DNA of 64,000 bases from Cohnella sp. (GCA_028287445.1 JAQBPQ010000030.1:21443-85442); one strand, 5' to 3'. Shown: positions 26,579-35,755, counted from the stretch's first letter. Numbers and translations are program-made. The notes: generated by a model not told the origin, from the sequence alone.

Positions 26579-28363
26579 ATGTCTCTCGACGGTATCGTCA
26601 CTCGCGCCCTCGTTCATGAACTGCAAAACGCCGTCGGCGCGCGCATCGCCAAAATCTATCAGCCAACCGGTAACGAAATTGTGCTTCATATCCGCGGCCA
26701 AGGCGTCAACGGCCGCCTATTGCTGTCTGCCCACCCTTCCATGCCGCGCCTGCACTGGACGGAACAGGTATGGGACAATCCATCGGAGCCTCCCATGTTC
26801 TGTATGCTGCTTCGCAAGCATTGTGAAGGCGGTATCATCGAAAGCATCCGGCAGGAAGGTCTGGAGAGGATCGTTTGGATCGACGTGAGACATCGGGACG
26901 AACTGGGTGACTTCTCACTCAAAAGGCTGACGCTCGAACTGATGGGCAGGCACAGCAACCTCACCCTGCTTGATCCTGCCACCGGTCTCATCCATGACGG
27001 CATACGCCATGTAACCCCTTCGATCAGCAGCTATCGCGTCGTTCTTCCGGGTGTTATTTATGTGTCTCCGCCGTCTCAGGACAAACGAGATCCGCTGGCT
27101 GAGACAGAACCGGGCTTCCGCGAAACCGTTCCGGATCTATTCGCGGCTGCGGACATTCCGGCCCCGAAAACCGCGGCACAGGCCATGCTGAACGGTTATA
27201 TCGGTGTGAGCCCGTTGACCTCCCAGGAAATCGCCCACCGTGCCGCAGGCCGATCCGACCGGCTGTGGCAGGTGTTCCACGAAGTGATGGAGGATGCGGT
27301 GAATCACCGATATTCGCCGAATCTCGTGGAAACGGCCGACGGTAAAACGGTGTTTTCGGCGATTGCTCTCACTCATGTGCCTGGAGAAGTCCGCATGTTT
27401 GATTCCATGCATGAATGTCTCGAAATCTACTACAGCGACAAAGCGGAGCGCGACCTTGTCCGGCAGCGGACGACTGACCTCAACCGCTTCCTTCTCAACG
27501 AGAAGGCCAAAAACGAGAAAAAGCTGATCAAGCTGGAAGAAACGCTGGAGGAAGCACGGGAAGCGGACAAGCTGCGGCGAATCGGGGAGCTGTTGACGGC
27601 TCAGCTTCATTTATTGTCTCGAGGAGACCAGTCGGTGCAAATCACCGATTATTATGAGGAAGACCAACCGCTGGTGAAAGTGACGCTTGATCCGCTGCTT
27701 ACCCCCACGGAGAATGCCCAGCGGTATTTTCGCAAATATAACAAGATGAAGAACAGCAAAGCCGTAGTCGAGGAACAAATGGCTGCGGCAAAATTGGAAA
27801 TCGGTTATTTGGAGTCCGTGTTGCAAGGTTTGGAGACGGCGACACCGAGGGATATAGAGGAAATCCGGGAAGAGTTGACGGATCAAGGCTACATTCGTCA
27901 GCGGGGGAGCAAACGGGGAATCCGCAAAAAGAAAAAAGATACGCCCGCCGTGCTCAGCTTTACTTCGAGCGAAGGTGTCGAGATTTATGTCGGCAAAAAC
28001 AACACACAGAACGACTACGTCACCAACCGGCTCGGCCAGCCTTCCGATACTTGGCTGCACACGAAGGACATCCCCGGCTCACACGTGCTGATCCGCAGTT
28101 CCGAATACGGGGATGCGACCTTGCATGAAGCCGCGGTGCTGGCTGCCTATTACAGCAAAGCTCGTGAATCGGGCAACGTGCCCGTCGATTACACCCGCAT
28201 TCGCAACGTTCGCAAGCCGAATGGAGCGAAGCCCGGCTACGTCATCTACGAAGGACAAAAAACGCTGTATGTTACACCAGACGAGACATTGATCCAACGG
28301 CTTCCCAGCCGGGTGAAATCGTTGTTAGGGGGCAAATCAAAACGGGTTCAACGTACCTTGTGA
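26579..28363 (+). CDS. rqcH: Ribosome quality control protein RqcH (NFACT/Rqc2 family)
   Basis: RqcH adds C-terminal alanine tails to stalled nascent chains on 50S subunits. The 594-residue protein has an NFACT-N domain starting MSLDGIVTRALVHEL, coiled-coil regions (about 295-340 and 380-425) and the NFACT-R domain with DTWLHTKDIPGSHV. It was formerly described as a fibronectin-binding protein (YloA/FbpA). AGGAG precedes the ATG. Divergent from the Ca-type ATPase. Confidence 0.95.
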   Translation: MSLDGIVTRALVHELQNAVGARIAKIYQPTGNEIVLHIRGQGVNGRLLLSAHPSMPRLHWTEQVWDNPSEPPMFCMLLRKHCEGGIIESIRQEGLERIVWIDVRHRDELGDFSLKRLTLELMGRHSNLTLLDPATGLIHDGIRHVTPSISSYRVVLPGVIYVSPPSQDKRDPLAETEPGFRETVPDLFAAADIPAPKTAAQAMLNGYIGVSPLTSQEIAHRAAGRSDRLWQVFHEVMEDAVNHRYSPNLVETADGKTVFSAIALTHVPGEVRMFDSMHECLEIYYSDKAERDLVRQRTTDLNRFLLNEKAKNEKKLIKLEETLEEAREADKLRRIGELLTAQLHLLSRGDQSVQITDYYEEDQPLVKVTLDPLLTPTENAQRYFRKYNKMKNSKAVVEEQMAAAKLEIGYLESVLQGLETATPRDIEEIREELTDQGYIRQRGSKRGIRKKKKDTPAVLSFTSSEGVEIYVGKNNTQNDYVTNRLGQPSDTWLHTKDIPGSHVLIRSSEYGDATLHEAAVLAAYYSKARESGNVPVDYTRIRNVRKPNGAKPGYVIYEGQKTLYVTPDETLIQRLPSRVKSLLGGKSKRVQRTL

Positions 28364-28377
28364 GGTGAACCCGTTTT
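28339..28377 (+). terminator. Terminator of rqcH, overlapping its stop codon
   Basis: AAAACGGGTTCA (28339-28350) pairs with TGAACCCGTTTT (28366-28377). The left arm is within the last codons of rqcH and the stop codon is in the loop. Confidence 0.8.
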
Positions 28378-28414
28378 CGTCGGATCTCGGAGACCCTTTA
28401 GAAGTGGCCATCGT

Positions 28415-28459
28415 TAAAAAACGGCAATTCCCGTTTACTGAACCGGAATTCGCCGTTTT
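28415..28459 (-). terminator. Terminator of the MerR/B12 regulator, overlapping its stop codon
   Basis: AAAACGGCGAATTCC on the minus strand pairs with GGAATTGCCGTTTT with one bulge, followed by a T run. The gene's TAA lies in the loop. Confidence 0.75.
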
Positions 28460-29358
28460 AATTTTTCCACCGTATCTCTCGCGTTGCCTGATAACAAATA
28501 AACGTTTTTCGAGCCCGGCAGAAGCCGGTCTTGCCGCACGATTTGACCGCCCACAATGACTTTGGTGGTTACGCCCTTGCTTCGGATGCGTTCATCCAAA
28601 CCAAGCAAAAAGGGTGTGGCCTTGTCGAGCAGATTTTCCGTCGTGAAGCTGAACAGAAACGCGCGTGGCCGCAATCCTTCCAAACAATCCATGATGCCTT
28701 TCTCCGAAGGCGAAACGCCTAGATGGACGACACGATACCCTTGCTGCATGGCAAAATAGCCGAAGAAGAGAATGCCGAGCTCGTGCTGCTCCCCCGGACC
28801 GCATGCAGTGACGATCAGCGGATCGTCTGAACGGACAGGAAAAACGTTCTTGAGCGCGAGCAGTTTCTCCCGCACAAAATGGCTGCCGAAGTGTTCCTGG
28901 TACTCCGATATCTGTCCTCTTCTCCACCGTTCACCCAAATCCACGAGCACGGGCTCCAAGATGTTCAACAACACGTATTCGATATGGTGAACCGCGAGAA
29001 GCCGGTCAAAATACTGTTGAGCGCCTGCGTAGTCCAGCTTCAGGAACAGACCCAGCAACCGATCCCCTGCTTGCTTGCTTCCACCCGCCAGAGTGTCGTA
29101 TTCCTCCGCTTCCGGTTTTCGACCGCTGCCCGCACTTGAATCCCGTTGTTGAACGGCCAAACCGATCGGCACCCCTTCTTGCACCCTGGTTTTAAGAGCG
29201 GCGAGTCTGGAGATATCTTCCAGCGTGTAACCCCGATAGCCGTTCGGAAAACGTCGCGGTTGAACCGCCTCGTAGCGCTCCTCCCATTTGCGGATCAATT
29301 GGGTGGAAAGCCCGGTGCGCAGCGACGTTTCTTTAATCGTAAACAGGCGTTGATTCAT
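28435..29358 (-). CDS. MerR-type regulator with B12-binding domain (CarH/LitR-like photoreceptor candidate)
   Basis: A 307-residue regulator. Residues 6-70 form a MerR winged helix (FTIKETSLRTGLSTQLIRKW). A helical bundle follows with W145 and E155-H156, an exact Wx9EH motif, then a Rossmann B12 domain with E190-Q-H192-E-L-G195 (ExHxxG). In CarH the Wx9EH histidine and the ExHxxG histidine ligate adenosylcobalamin, and light breaks the Co-C bond to release DNA. All three elements are intact here. GGAGGTGG precedes the ATG. It is convergent with rqcH; no carotenoid or photolyase genes are adjacent, so the targets are unknown. Light sensing is inferred. Confidence 0.87.
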   Translation of the reverse strand: MNQRLFTIKETSLRTGLSTQLIRKWEERYEAVQPRRFPNGYRGYTLEDISRLAALKTRVQEGVPIGLAVQQRDSSAGSGRKPEAEEYDTLAGGSKQAGDRLLGLFLKLDYAGAQQYFDRLLAVHHIEYVLLNILEPVLVDLGERWRRGQISEYQEHFGSHFVREKLLALKNVFPVRSDDPLIVTACGPGEQHELGILFFGYFAMQQGYRVVHLGVSPSEKGIMDCLEGLRPRAFLFSFTTENLLDKATPFLLGLDERIRSKGVTTKVIVGGQIVRQDRLLPGSKNVYLLSGNARDTVEKLKRRIPVQ

Positions 29359-29394
29359 GCTCGCTCCACCTCCGGCGGTCTCATGCGTATTCGT

Positions 29395-30243
29395 TCAACA
29401 TCTTCGGGAATGGAGCGCGATCAGTTGATCCACGACGGCGGCGTCTACCGTCCTATGCCCAATCCTTCCATGAAACGTGACGCCACCCCGGGTACCGTGA
29501 AAATCCGAGCCCCCGGTGACGAGCTTCCCGCGCGATTTGGCGAGCGTCTTATAATGACGCTGCATGGATTCATCATGGTCAGAGTGGTAAGCTTCCAGTC
29601 CATCTGCCCCCCGATCCAGCAATTCGAGAACGAGCCGGTCGTTCCGATACAATCCGGGATGGGCAACGATCGCGGCGCCTCCGGCTTCGTGAATCCAGGA
29701 TACAGACTCCTCCGGGTCAATCCGAGGAGGATTCACATAGGCGGCACCGGTTTCCCCGAGATACCGGTTGAAGGCGTCGCGCAAATCCTTCGCAAAACCG
29801 CCCCGCACCAGTACATCGGCCATATGAGGGCGCCCTACGGATCCATCCCCCCGCGGTGAGGCGGACGCTTCTAGTTCCACTTCGGCGAGAGTAATCGGAA
29901 TGCCCAGACCGTTTAACCGGGCAATCATCTCTTCGTTGCGCCGATTGCGTACTTCACGCAGCGACTCCAGCCGCTGAAGCAGAATCGGATCGCCTTGTTG
30001 AAAACCGTAGCCGAGAATATGGATGTCCTTGCCACCCGCCGATGTGCTGATCTCCACGCCCGGGACAACCCGGATTCCATATTGCAGGCCGGCTTCCATC
30101 GCTTCGGCCACTCCGGCCACCGTATCGTGGTCGGTAATCGCAACGGCGGACAGCCCGGCTTGCCGGGCCATCCGAACGACTTCTTCGGGCCGATGCTTGC
30201 CGTCGGACGCGGTCGTGTGCGTATGCAGGTCAGCCAGACTCAT
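29395..30243 (-). CDS. PHP-domain phosphoesterase (TrpH/YciV type)
   Basis: A 282-residue PHP hydrolase with metal-binding motifs ADLHTHTTASDG, AITDHDT, PGVEIS, HPGLY and GGSDFHG. Family members hydrolyse 3',5'-nucleoside bisphosphates or act on short RNA 5' ends. It starts within the end of the LysR gene (14-base overlap) with GAGGGG upstream, so the two are one transcription unit. The physiological substrate cannot be read from the sequence. Confidence 0.88.
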   Translation of the reverse strand: MSLADLHTHTTASDGKHRPEEVVRMARQAGLSAVAITDHDTVAGVAEAMEAGLQYGIRVVPGVEISTSAGGKDIHILGYGFQQGDPILLQRLESLREVRNRRNEEMIARLNGLGIPITLAEVELEASASPRGDGSVGRPHMADVLVRGGFAKDLRDAFNRYLGETGAAYVNPPRIDPEESVSWIHEAGGAAIVAHPGLYRNDRLVLELLDRGADGLEAYHSDHDESMQRHYKTLAKSRGKLVTGGSDFHGTRGGVTFHGRIGHRTVDAAVVDQLIALHSRRC

Positions 30244-31138
30244 GCGACAATCCCCTCAATTCTTCCAATAATGCGGCTGCCGGTACCGGCAGCAGAGAGG
30301 ACTGCAGCCGCACGGCAAAAAATTGGCGCCTGAAAGCCACATCCCGGATGCGCACCGTCTTGAGCAAACCGAGCGTCGTCTCGTGTTTGATTGTCCAAAC
30401 CGACAGCACCGACAATCCCAATCCGGCTTCCACCGCTGACTTGATCGCTCCGGTGCTGCCGAATTCGCTCACGACCCGAAGCCGTCCTTCATCCGCCCCC
30501 TGACGGACCAGCTCTTCCTCTACGATCTGCCGTGTTCCCGAGCCTTTTTCACGCAGGACCAACGGCTGCTCCAGCACTTCGGACAGCTCCACAGAATCCC
30601 GTATCGCAAACGGATGACCCGCGGGTACGACCAACATCAATTCATCGTTCATCACGGCTTCCGTGTAGAAACCCGGAACGTCGCAAGGCGCTTCGATCAG
30701 GCCAAAGTCCAATCCTTGGTGTTGGATCGCATCTATGATTTCCGTTGTATTCATCACCCGCATGCTGACCGAAAGCTCGGGATGCCGCCTAAGGAAAGCG
30801 CCGAGCAGCGGCGGCAGCACATATTCACCGATCGTTAGACTGGCGGCGAACTGTAGTCGTCCTTTCAAATCTTCAATGAATCGGACCATCATAGCGTCGG
30901 TCTCGCGCATAAGTTCCACGGCTTTGCGGGCTTGGGGCAGGAGCCGGTGGCCGGCTTCGGTCAATTCCAGCTTCTTGGTTGTGCGATTGAGCAGTTTGGT
31001 CCCGAAGCGTTCCTCGAGCGCCTGAACCTGCATCGTAACGGCCGGCTGGGTCATGTGAAGCATCCCGGCTGCCGCGGAAAAACTGCCTCTTTCCGCGACG
31101 GTGTAAAAAATATGCAGTTGATGCACATTAAGCGCCAT
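30230..31138 (-). CDS. LysR-family transcriptional regulator
   Basis: A 302-residue LysR protein. The N-terminal helix-turn-helix (HQLHIFYTVAERGSFSAAAGMLHMTQPAVTMQ, residues about 5-36) is followed by a periplasmic-binding-type effector domain. It resembles the CbbR/CysL branch (MxLHQLxIFxxVAExGSFSxAA). The ATG at 31138 is preceded by GCGGGAG. It overlaps the PHP gene downstream. Target genes are unknown. Confidence 0.88.
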   Translation of the reverse strand: MALNVHQLHIFYTVAERGSFSAAAGMLHMTQPAVTMQVQALEERFGTKLLNRTTKKLELTEAGHRLLPQARKAVELMRETDAMMVRFIEDLKGRLQFAASLTIGEYVLPPLLGAFLRRHPELSVSMRVMNTTEIIDAIQHQGLDFGLIEAPCDVPGFYTEAVMNDELMLVVPAGHPFAIRDSVELSEVLEQPLVLREKGSGTRQIVEEELVRQGADEGRLRVVSEFGSTGAIKSAVEAGLGLSVLSVWTIKHETTLGLLKTVRIRDVAFRRQFFAVRLQSSLLPVPAAALLEELRGLSHESG

Positions 31139-31196
31139 GCTCTCCCGCCTTCTCACGCGTCAAATTTACGTTCATTATACCATATCGCGCCATAAC

Positions 31197-31239
31197 AAAA
31201 GGCTGCTCCGGCGGGTGTACATGCCCGCGGAACAGCCTT
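31197..31239 (-). terminator. Terminator of the 145-residue hypothetical gene
   Basis: On the minus strand AAGGCTGTTCCG pairs with CGGAGCAGCCTT (one wobble), followed by TTTT, 22 bases after the stop. Confidence 0.75.
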
Positions 31240-31260
31240 CGTCAGGAGAATATAACGCTT

Positions 31261-31698
31261 TCAACGCCGCTTACGGTTGTTCTTGATCAGCGTCATCCTG
31301 CGGGAATGCCGCAGCCACGAATAATAAGTTTTCAGATCACGCAGTTCCATCGTTTCGGACATCCGTCCGAGAAAGGTGACCACAATCATCTTATGCAGCG
31401 GATTGCCGAGCAGATCGGTATCCTTGTCGGAGACTGTAAATTCCGCCACGAACACGAGGTCGTCATCGATTGTATAAACATCCTGCTCATTCCGGTAATA
31501 GGAGACGATCCGATCGTCCTTCAAACATTCCCACATGTATTGGGCAATATCGGAATAGCCGGTTTTTTCGCTTTCCACCCGGTCGGTCCAGCGCTCTCTG
31601 GCGTGGTTGGTAATAATGATATCGGCTACTCTCTTATCGCCCAGAACGACGTGAAAAGGTTCGTAGGTGTTCCACCGCTCCGTGTGTTTGTCTTTCAC
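31261..31698 (-). CDS. Hypothetical protein, 145 residues
   Basis: I do not recognise this family. The product is soluble, charged and has no signal peptide or membrane helix. Notable segments are ITNHARERWTDRV near residues 29-41 and a C-terminal basic tail (LRHSRRMTLIKNNRKRR). Internal beta-strand-rich text such as DVYTIDDDLVFVAEFTV suggests a small alpha/beta fold. It has its own terminator and stands alone between the LysR gene and ylbG. The ATG at 31698 lacks a strong ribosome-binding site. Coding is supported by the terminator spacing and normal codon use. Confidence 0.7.
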   Translation of the reverse strand: MKDKHTERWNTYEPFHVVLGDKRVADIIITNHARERWTDRVESEKTGYSDIAQYMWECLKDDRIVSYYRNEQDVYTIDDDLVFVAEFTVSDKDTDLLGNPLHKMIVVTFLGRMSETMELRDLKTYYSWLRHSRRMTLIKNNRKRR

Positions 31699-31863
31699 CG
31701 GCCCATCGCTCCCGACATTAGGTCTTTAAACCCACTTAAGCATCCCGTTTCCCACATGAAGATAAGTCCATTTTACCCCATCGGTTCCCGAGGATTCAAC
31801 AAAAATTTAAATGCCGGGCAAGTATTCCATTTATTGGTAATCAACGAGTGCTTTGATAGAAAT

Positions 31864-31890
31864 AAAAAAGCCTCCGGTTCAGGGAGACTT
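31864..31890 (-). terminator. Terminator of ylbG
   Basis: AAGTCTCC-CTGAACC-GGAGGCTT followed by a T run on the minus strand, about 20 bases after the ylbG stop. Confidence 0.8.
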
Positions 31891-31910
31891 CTTCGCGCGT
31901 CGTCCACGGC

Positions 31911-32174
31911 TTACAGCCCATAAAACTGGGTTTTGTCCGGGACGCTTTTCTCGTATTCGGTTTTGATGTCGCCCCGATAGGAACGTTCGATCTTGTGCAC
32001 AAAAGGCAGCCGCTGCATGTTGCGAACCGCCTCCTCGGCGCTTTCCGCATTCATGTAAAGCACGGCGTAGTTCATTTTGCGCGACATATAATGAAGGGTG
32101 CCGTATTTATCCAACCCACGGGCAGCTTTCCAATCGTTGAACCATACGATGTATCCGATGCGTTCCGCAAACAT
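31911..32174 (-). CDS. ylbG: YlbG family protein (DUF2129)
   Basis: An 87-residue cytoplasmic protein matching B. subtilis YlbG through GYIVWF, GTLHYMSRKMNYAVLYM and KTEYEKSVPDK. Its function is not known. The ATG at 32174 is eight bases from GGAGG; another ATG two codons upstream is too close to that site. It lies downstream of ylbF, as in B. subtilis. Confidence 0.9.
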   Translation of the reverse strand: MFAERIGYIVWFNDWKAARGLDKYGTLHYMSRKMNYAVLYMNAESAEEAVRNMQRLPFVHKIERSYRGDIKTEYEKSVPDKTQFYGL

Positions 32175-32235
32175 TGGCATTTCCTCCGGTATTCCGATCT
32201 GGTGGGCCCTAACATTCGGGCCTAGTCAATTGAAG

Positions 32236-32724
32236 TCAACTGCAGCCGCCGCTGCCGCACGAGCAAGAGCCTCCATTGCCGCAGCCTTTGGCGCTGCCCG
32301 GGTCTCCGTCGGGCACTTTAATCGTTTCCGAAACGGCCCGGGCGACGGCGAACGAGATTTCGTGCAGCAGTTCATCCAACTCGCGCTCAGCTGTTTTGAA
32401 GTGACTGACGGATTCCAGTCCGTCGAGCTCCGCCTGCACGGCATAAACGCGGTCGAGCGCTTCGTTGTAATCGGGATGAAAGCGGCCGAACCGCTCGCAT
32501 TCCGCAAACTTATCCTTCGCGGCGGCAAGTCGGCGGGCGATCCGTTTCGCCTCGTCGTCCCTGCTGACGATTTGTTTCCAGTAAGCATATTCATCCGCCA
32601 TCGCGGATCGTTTAATCAGGTCTCCCAGCGAGTAGGCGCGGGACAGCAGCTCCGTCAAATCGGCTGGAACGGCTTCCTGTGCGCCCGGCATTGCCGCAGG
32701 GAGGGTATGTGGCATGACGGCCAT
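32236..32724 (-). CDS. ylbF: YlbF/RicF family regulator with cysteine-rich tail
   Basis: A 162-residue helical YlbF protein. In B. subtilis YlbF (RicF) forms a complex with YmcA and YaaT that carries iron-sulfur clusters and assists RNase Y and sporulation/competence. The tail CGNGGSCSCGSGGC has four cysteines and is a likely metal or cluster ligand set. The ATG at 32724 follows GAGGTG. Upstream of ylbG. Residues 20-140 are the conserved helical core. Confidence 0.9.
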   Translation of the reverse strand: MAVMPHTLPAAMPGAQEAVPADLTELLSRAYSLGDLIKRSAMADEYAYWKQIVSRDDEAKRIARRLAAAKDKFAECERFGRFHPDYNEALDRVYAVQAELDGLESVSHFKTAERELDELLHEISFAVARAVSETIKVPDGDPGSAKGCGNGGSCSCGSGGCS

Positions 32725-32821
32725 AAGCCTCACCTCACCTCTCGGCTATTCAGTACTTTTCTAATCATACCACACATGGGCGACAAGCGGTCAACAACCC
32801 GCCACTGCACGTTTGTGAGCA

Positions 32822-35116
32822 TCAGTAAGGGAAATGTTTACGGATCATTTCCAGAACCACCTTGGTGCTGATCGGCTTGCTGATATAATCGTCCATGCCG
32901 GCCGCCAGGCATTGTTCCCGGTCACCTCTTAAAGCGCTGGCCGTTACGGCCACAACGATCGGAGACTCTTCGGCTTTCAGCGCATCCTTGATTTTCGCCG
33001 TCGCTTCGAATCCGTTCATTCCCGGCATATGGATGTCCATTAGAATGAGATCGAATTGCTCGGTTAAAGCCGCTTCGATCACTTGTTCGCCGCTTTCCGC
33101 AATCCGGATCCGATAGCCGTATTTTTCCAACATTTTACCGAGAACGAGCTGATTGATTTTATTGTCTTCGGCAATCAGAATGTTGAGATTAGGATGCGGA
33201 GCTTGCTCGGCTGCGGCCGCCCATTGATCCTCGGCGATCGACGCCGGTTTCCCGCCGTCTTCGAGGGTCAAAGTAAATACGAAGGTGGCTCCGGGCTCTC
33301 CCGAATGTTCCACCCAGATATCTCCGCCCATTCGATTTACAAGTTTTTTGCTGATCGTCAGGCCCAGACCGGTACCTTCCGAATGTCTGGTCATGAAATT
33401 ATCCAATTGGTAAAAGGGCAGGAACAATTGATCCGTCTTCTCCTTCGGAATGCCGATGCCGGTATCTTTAATCCTGAACTTCAGCATGACCTGATCTTGA
33501 TGGCGGGCTTCCTGCCTGACCGCAACCGAGACGCCGCCTTTGTTGGTGAACTTGATCGCATTCCCGATCAAATTGATGAGCACCTGCTTCAGCCGATTGG
33601 CGTCACCGATTAAAACGGACGGAACGTCCGGATGTAAGGAGAAAGAAATGTCCAGATGTTTCTCGTTCGCCTTGGGCGATAAAATATCAATGGCCTCGAC
33701 AATGCACGCTCTCACATCAAAAGGTTCTTCGAACAGCTCCGTTTTTCCGGAATCGATTTTGGAAAAGTCTAGAATATCGTTGATGATGGTAAGCAGCGTT
33801 TCGCCGCTTTTACGAATGATATCGAGAAACTCTCTTTGCTGGGGATCAAACGTCGTCGTTTCCATCAACAAATCGGTCATCCCGATGACGCCGTTCATCG
33901 GCGTCCGGATTTCATGACTCATCATGGCGAGAAATTCACTTTTGGCCCGGTTCGTCGATTCTGCCGCCTCTTTGGCAATTATCAATTTTTTTTGTTCCGT
34001 GATGTCTTTGGCGATAATGTAATAACCCACGTTTTCATTATTGATGATAATGGGCGCGATGGTGGTCAACACTTCGACCGTCTGGCCGTTTTTATGAATC
34101 AGTTTATCGATACTTTTTTCCACGGAGACATCTTTGAGCGAGTTGGACAAAATATCCTTGACGTTCTCTTTTTCGATAAATTTGCTCAAATTTTGGCCGA
34201 TCATTTCGCTGATGGAATATCCGGTCAGTTTCTGGGCCATGGTGTTGCCGTTAATGATGTTGCCTTCAATGTCCAGGGAAACCACGGCGTCGTGGTTGTA
34301 TTTTTTGAGAGACGTATACCGTTCTACGGTTTCTTGCAGCTTCAATTCGACCTTTTTGCGATCTGTGATGTCCTGAATCGTTCCGTTGATTTTGACGGGT
34401 TCCGCATGGACGCCATAAGAAACAAGCCCGAGAATATGCAAATATTTGATCGTTCCGTCCTCTTGATTCTGCCGAAATTCAAAGCTTAGCTCGTGACTTA
34501 GCAGAGACCGCTCGATTTCTGCTTGAAAGTCAGGGCGACAATCAGGCGGCACCAAATCCAGCAGACGGGGGGATCGGTCTTTCCATTCATTCATTTCGAT
34601 CGTAAAAATCAGATGAAGCTGATCCGAGAAAGAGAGCTCGTCATGCACCACATCCCATTCCCAGCTGCCGATCCTCGCGATTCGATGAGCTTGCGCAATG
34701 AGATCTTCCTTTTTCTTGCGCTCGGTGATTTCTTGCCCGGTTCGCTGGATAAACGACACTCCGGTTTCACAGAAAAGGCTGTCCGTGATCATTTCAAACC
34801 ATAAATAGTTCCCATTGGCATGCCGCATCCGAACTTGGTTGACGATTCCGTCCTTCGCTTTACGAAGCTTGCGCAGATCGTCAGGGTGATAAAGGTTTTC
34901 TTCGCTCCCCCCTTCCCATTCATGAGCCGAATATCCCAACAACTCCAGGAGCGATGGGGAACAATAAACGATCAAACCGTCCGGGCTGCATTGGTAAACG
35001 ATATCACGGGTATTTTCAGACAGGAGGCGGTATAGTTTCTCCACTCTCTCGAGTTTGCGTTCCGTCTCCTTTAAACGGTCGGCCAAACTTTGTTCATTGA
35101 TCTCTGAAATTGGCAT
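32822..35116 (-). CDS. Soluble hybrid sensor histidine kinase (PAS x3, HisKA, HATPase, receiver)
   Basis: A 764-residue hybrid kinase with no membrane segment. A short coiled coil (about 8-30) leads to three PAS/PAC units (about 30-130, 140-255, 260-380), the phospho-accepting H-box (MMSHEIRTPMNG), the N-box (NLIGNAIKFT), G-boxes (DTGIGIP, GTGLGL) and a receiver domain whose phosphoacceptor Asp is in ILMDIHMPGMNG. The ATG at 35116 follows GAGGAG. No response regulator or phosphotransfer gene is adjacent, so the output is unknown. Confidence 0.92.
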   Translation of the reverse strand: MPISEINEQSLADRLKETERKLERVEKLYRLLSENTRDIVYQCSPDGLIVYCSPSLLELLGYSAHEWEGGSEENLYHPDDLRKLRKAKDGIVNQVRMRHANGNYLWFEMITDSLFCETGVSFIQRTGQEITERKKKEDLIAQAHRIARIGSWEWDVVHDELSFSDQLHLIFTIEMNEWKDRSPRLLDLVPPDCRPDFQAEIERSLLSHELSFEFRQNQEDGTIKYLHILGLVSYGVHAEPVKINGTIQDITDRKKVELKLQETVERYTSLKKYNHDAVVSLDIEGNIINGNTMAQKLTGYSISEMIGQNLSKFIEKENVKDILSNSLKDVSVEKSIDKLIHKNGQTVEVLTTIAPIIINNENVGYYIIAKDITEQKKLIIAKEAAESTNRAKSEFLAMMSHEIRTPMNGVIGMTDLLMETTTFDPQQREFLDIIRKSGETLLTIINDILDFSKIDSGKTELFEEPFDVRACIVEAIDILSPKANEKHLDISFSLHPDVPSVLIGDANRLKQVLINLIGNAIKFTNKGGVSVAVRQEARHQDQVMLKFRIKDTGIGIPKEKTDQLFLPFYQLDNFMTRHSEGTGLGLTISKKLVNRMGGDIWVEHSGEPGATFVFTLTLEDGGKPASIAEDQWAAAAEQAPHPNLNILIAEDNKINQLVLGKMLEKYGYRIRIAESGEQVIEAALTEQFDLILMDIHMPGMNGFEATAKIKDALKAEESPIVVAVTASALRGDREQCLAAGMDDYISKPISTKVVLEMIRKHFPY

Positions 35117-35200
35117 AACCCTACCGCTCCTCAAGTTGAAAATGGACATAATGTATCGACTCATTACCCTCGTCCTGATCATACAAAACAACGGAACAAG

Positions 35201-35238
35201 AAAAAAGTCCGTTTTCGGATTTCTCCGAATAAACGGAC
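35201..35238 (-). terminator. Terminator of the CBS-domain gene
   Basis: GTCCGTTT ... AAAACGGAC followed by six Ts on the minus strand, about 20 bases after the stop. Confidence 0.8.
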
Positions 35239-35259
35239 CAACTGCCATGCTGCCACGAG

Positions 35260-35700
35260 TTAGTGTGTCCAGGCCGATTCCCTATGCTCGTGTTCGGAGA
35301 TCCCGCTCAGGGCGTCTCCGGCTTCGTTGACAAATATCTGGCGGACAGCCAAATCCCCCAGTGCGACGATCCCTTTCAGTTCGCCGTCCTCGACGACGGG
35401 AAGCCTGCGAATCTGCATCGAAGCCATCAGTGTCACAGCTTCGTCGACCGACAGGTTCGGAGACACTGTCTGTACGTCATCCGATAAAACTTCCATGACC
35501 GACGTGGATCCGGAATGTTTATCGGCATAGCCCCGGATGACAAGGTCTCTGTCGGTGAGGACGCCGATCAGCTTTTTGCCGTCCACGACGGGCATAAAAC
35601 CGATGTCGTGTTCCCTCATTTTGAGCGCCGCTTGGTACAGGTTTTCATCCGCCGTTACCGTCACACAGTCCTTCGTCATGATATCCGCAATTTTTCTCAT
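35260..35700 (-). CDS. CBS-domain protein (YlbB-like)
   Basis: A 146-residue protein made of a tandem pair of CBS motifs (IADIMTKDCVTV..., VMEVLSDDVQTVSP...). CBS pairs bind adenine nucleotides and regulate partners. B. subtilis has a similar ylbB near ylbF/ylbG. The ATG follows AAGGAGGG. A frame extending 88 codons further upstream is not homologous. Partner unknown. Confidence 0.9.
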   Translation of the reverse strand: MRKIADIMTKDCVTVTADENLYQAALKMREHDIGFMPVVDGKKLIGVLTDRDLVIRGYADKHSGSTSVMEVLSDDVQTVSPNLSVDEAVTLMASMQIRRLPVVEDGELKGIVALGDLAVRQIFVNEAGDALSGISEHEHRESAWTH

Positions 35701-35755
35701 GGTTTCCCTCCTTCCGACATAGCGTGACCGAAAAAGGGAAACTCCATTCGGTTCT

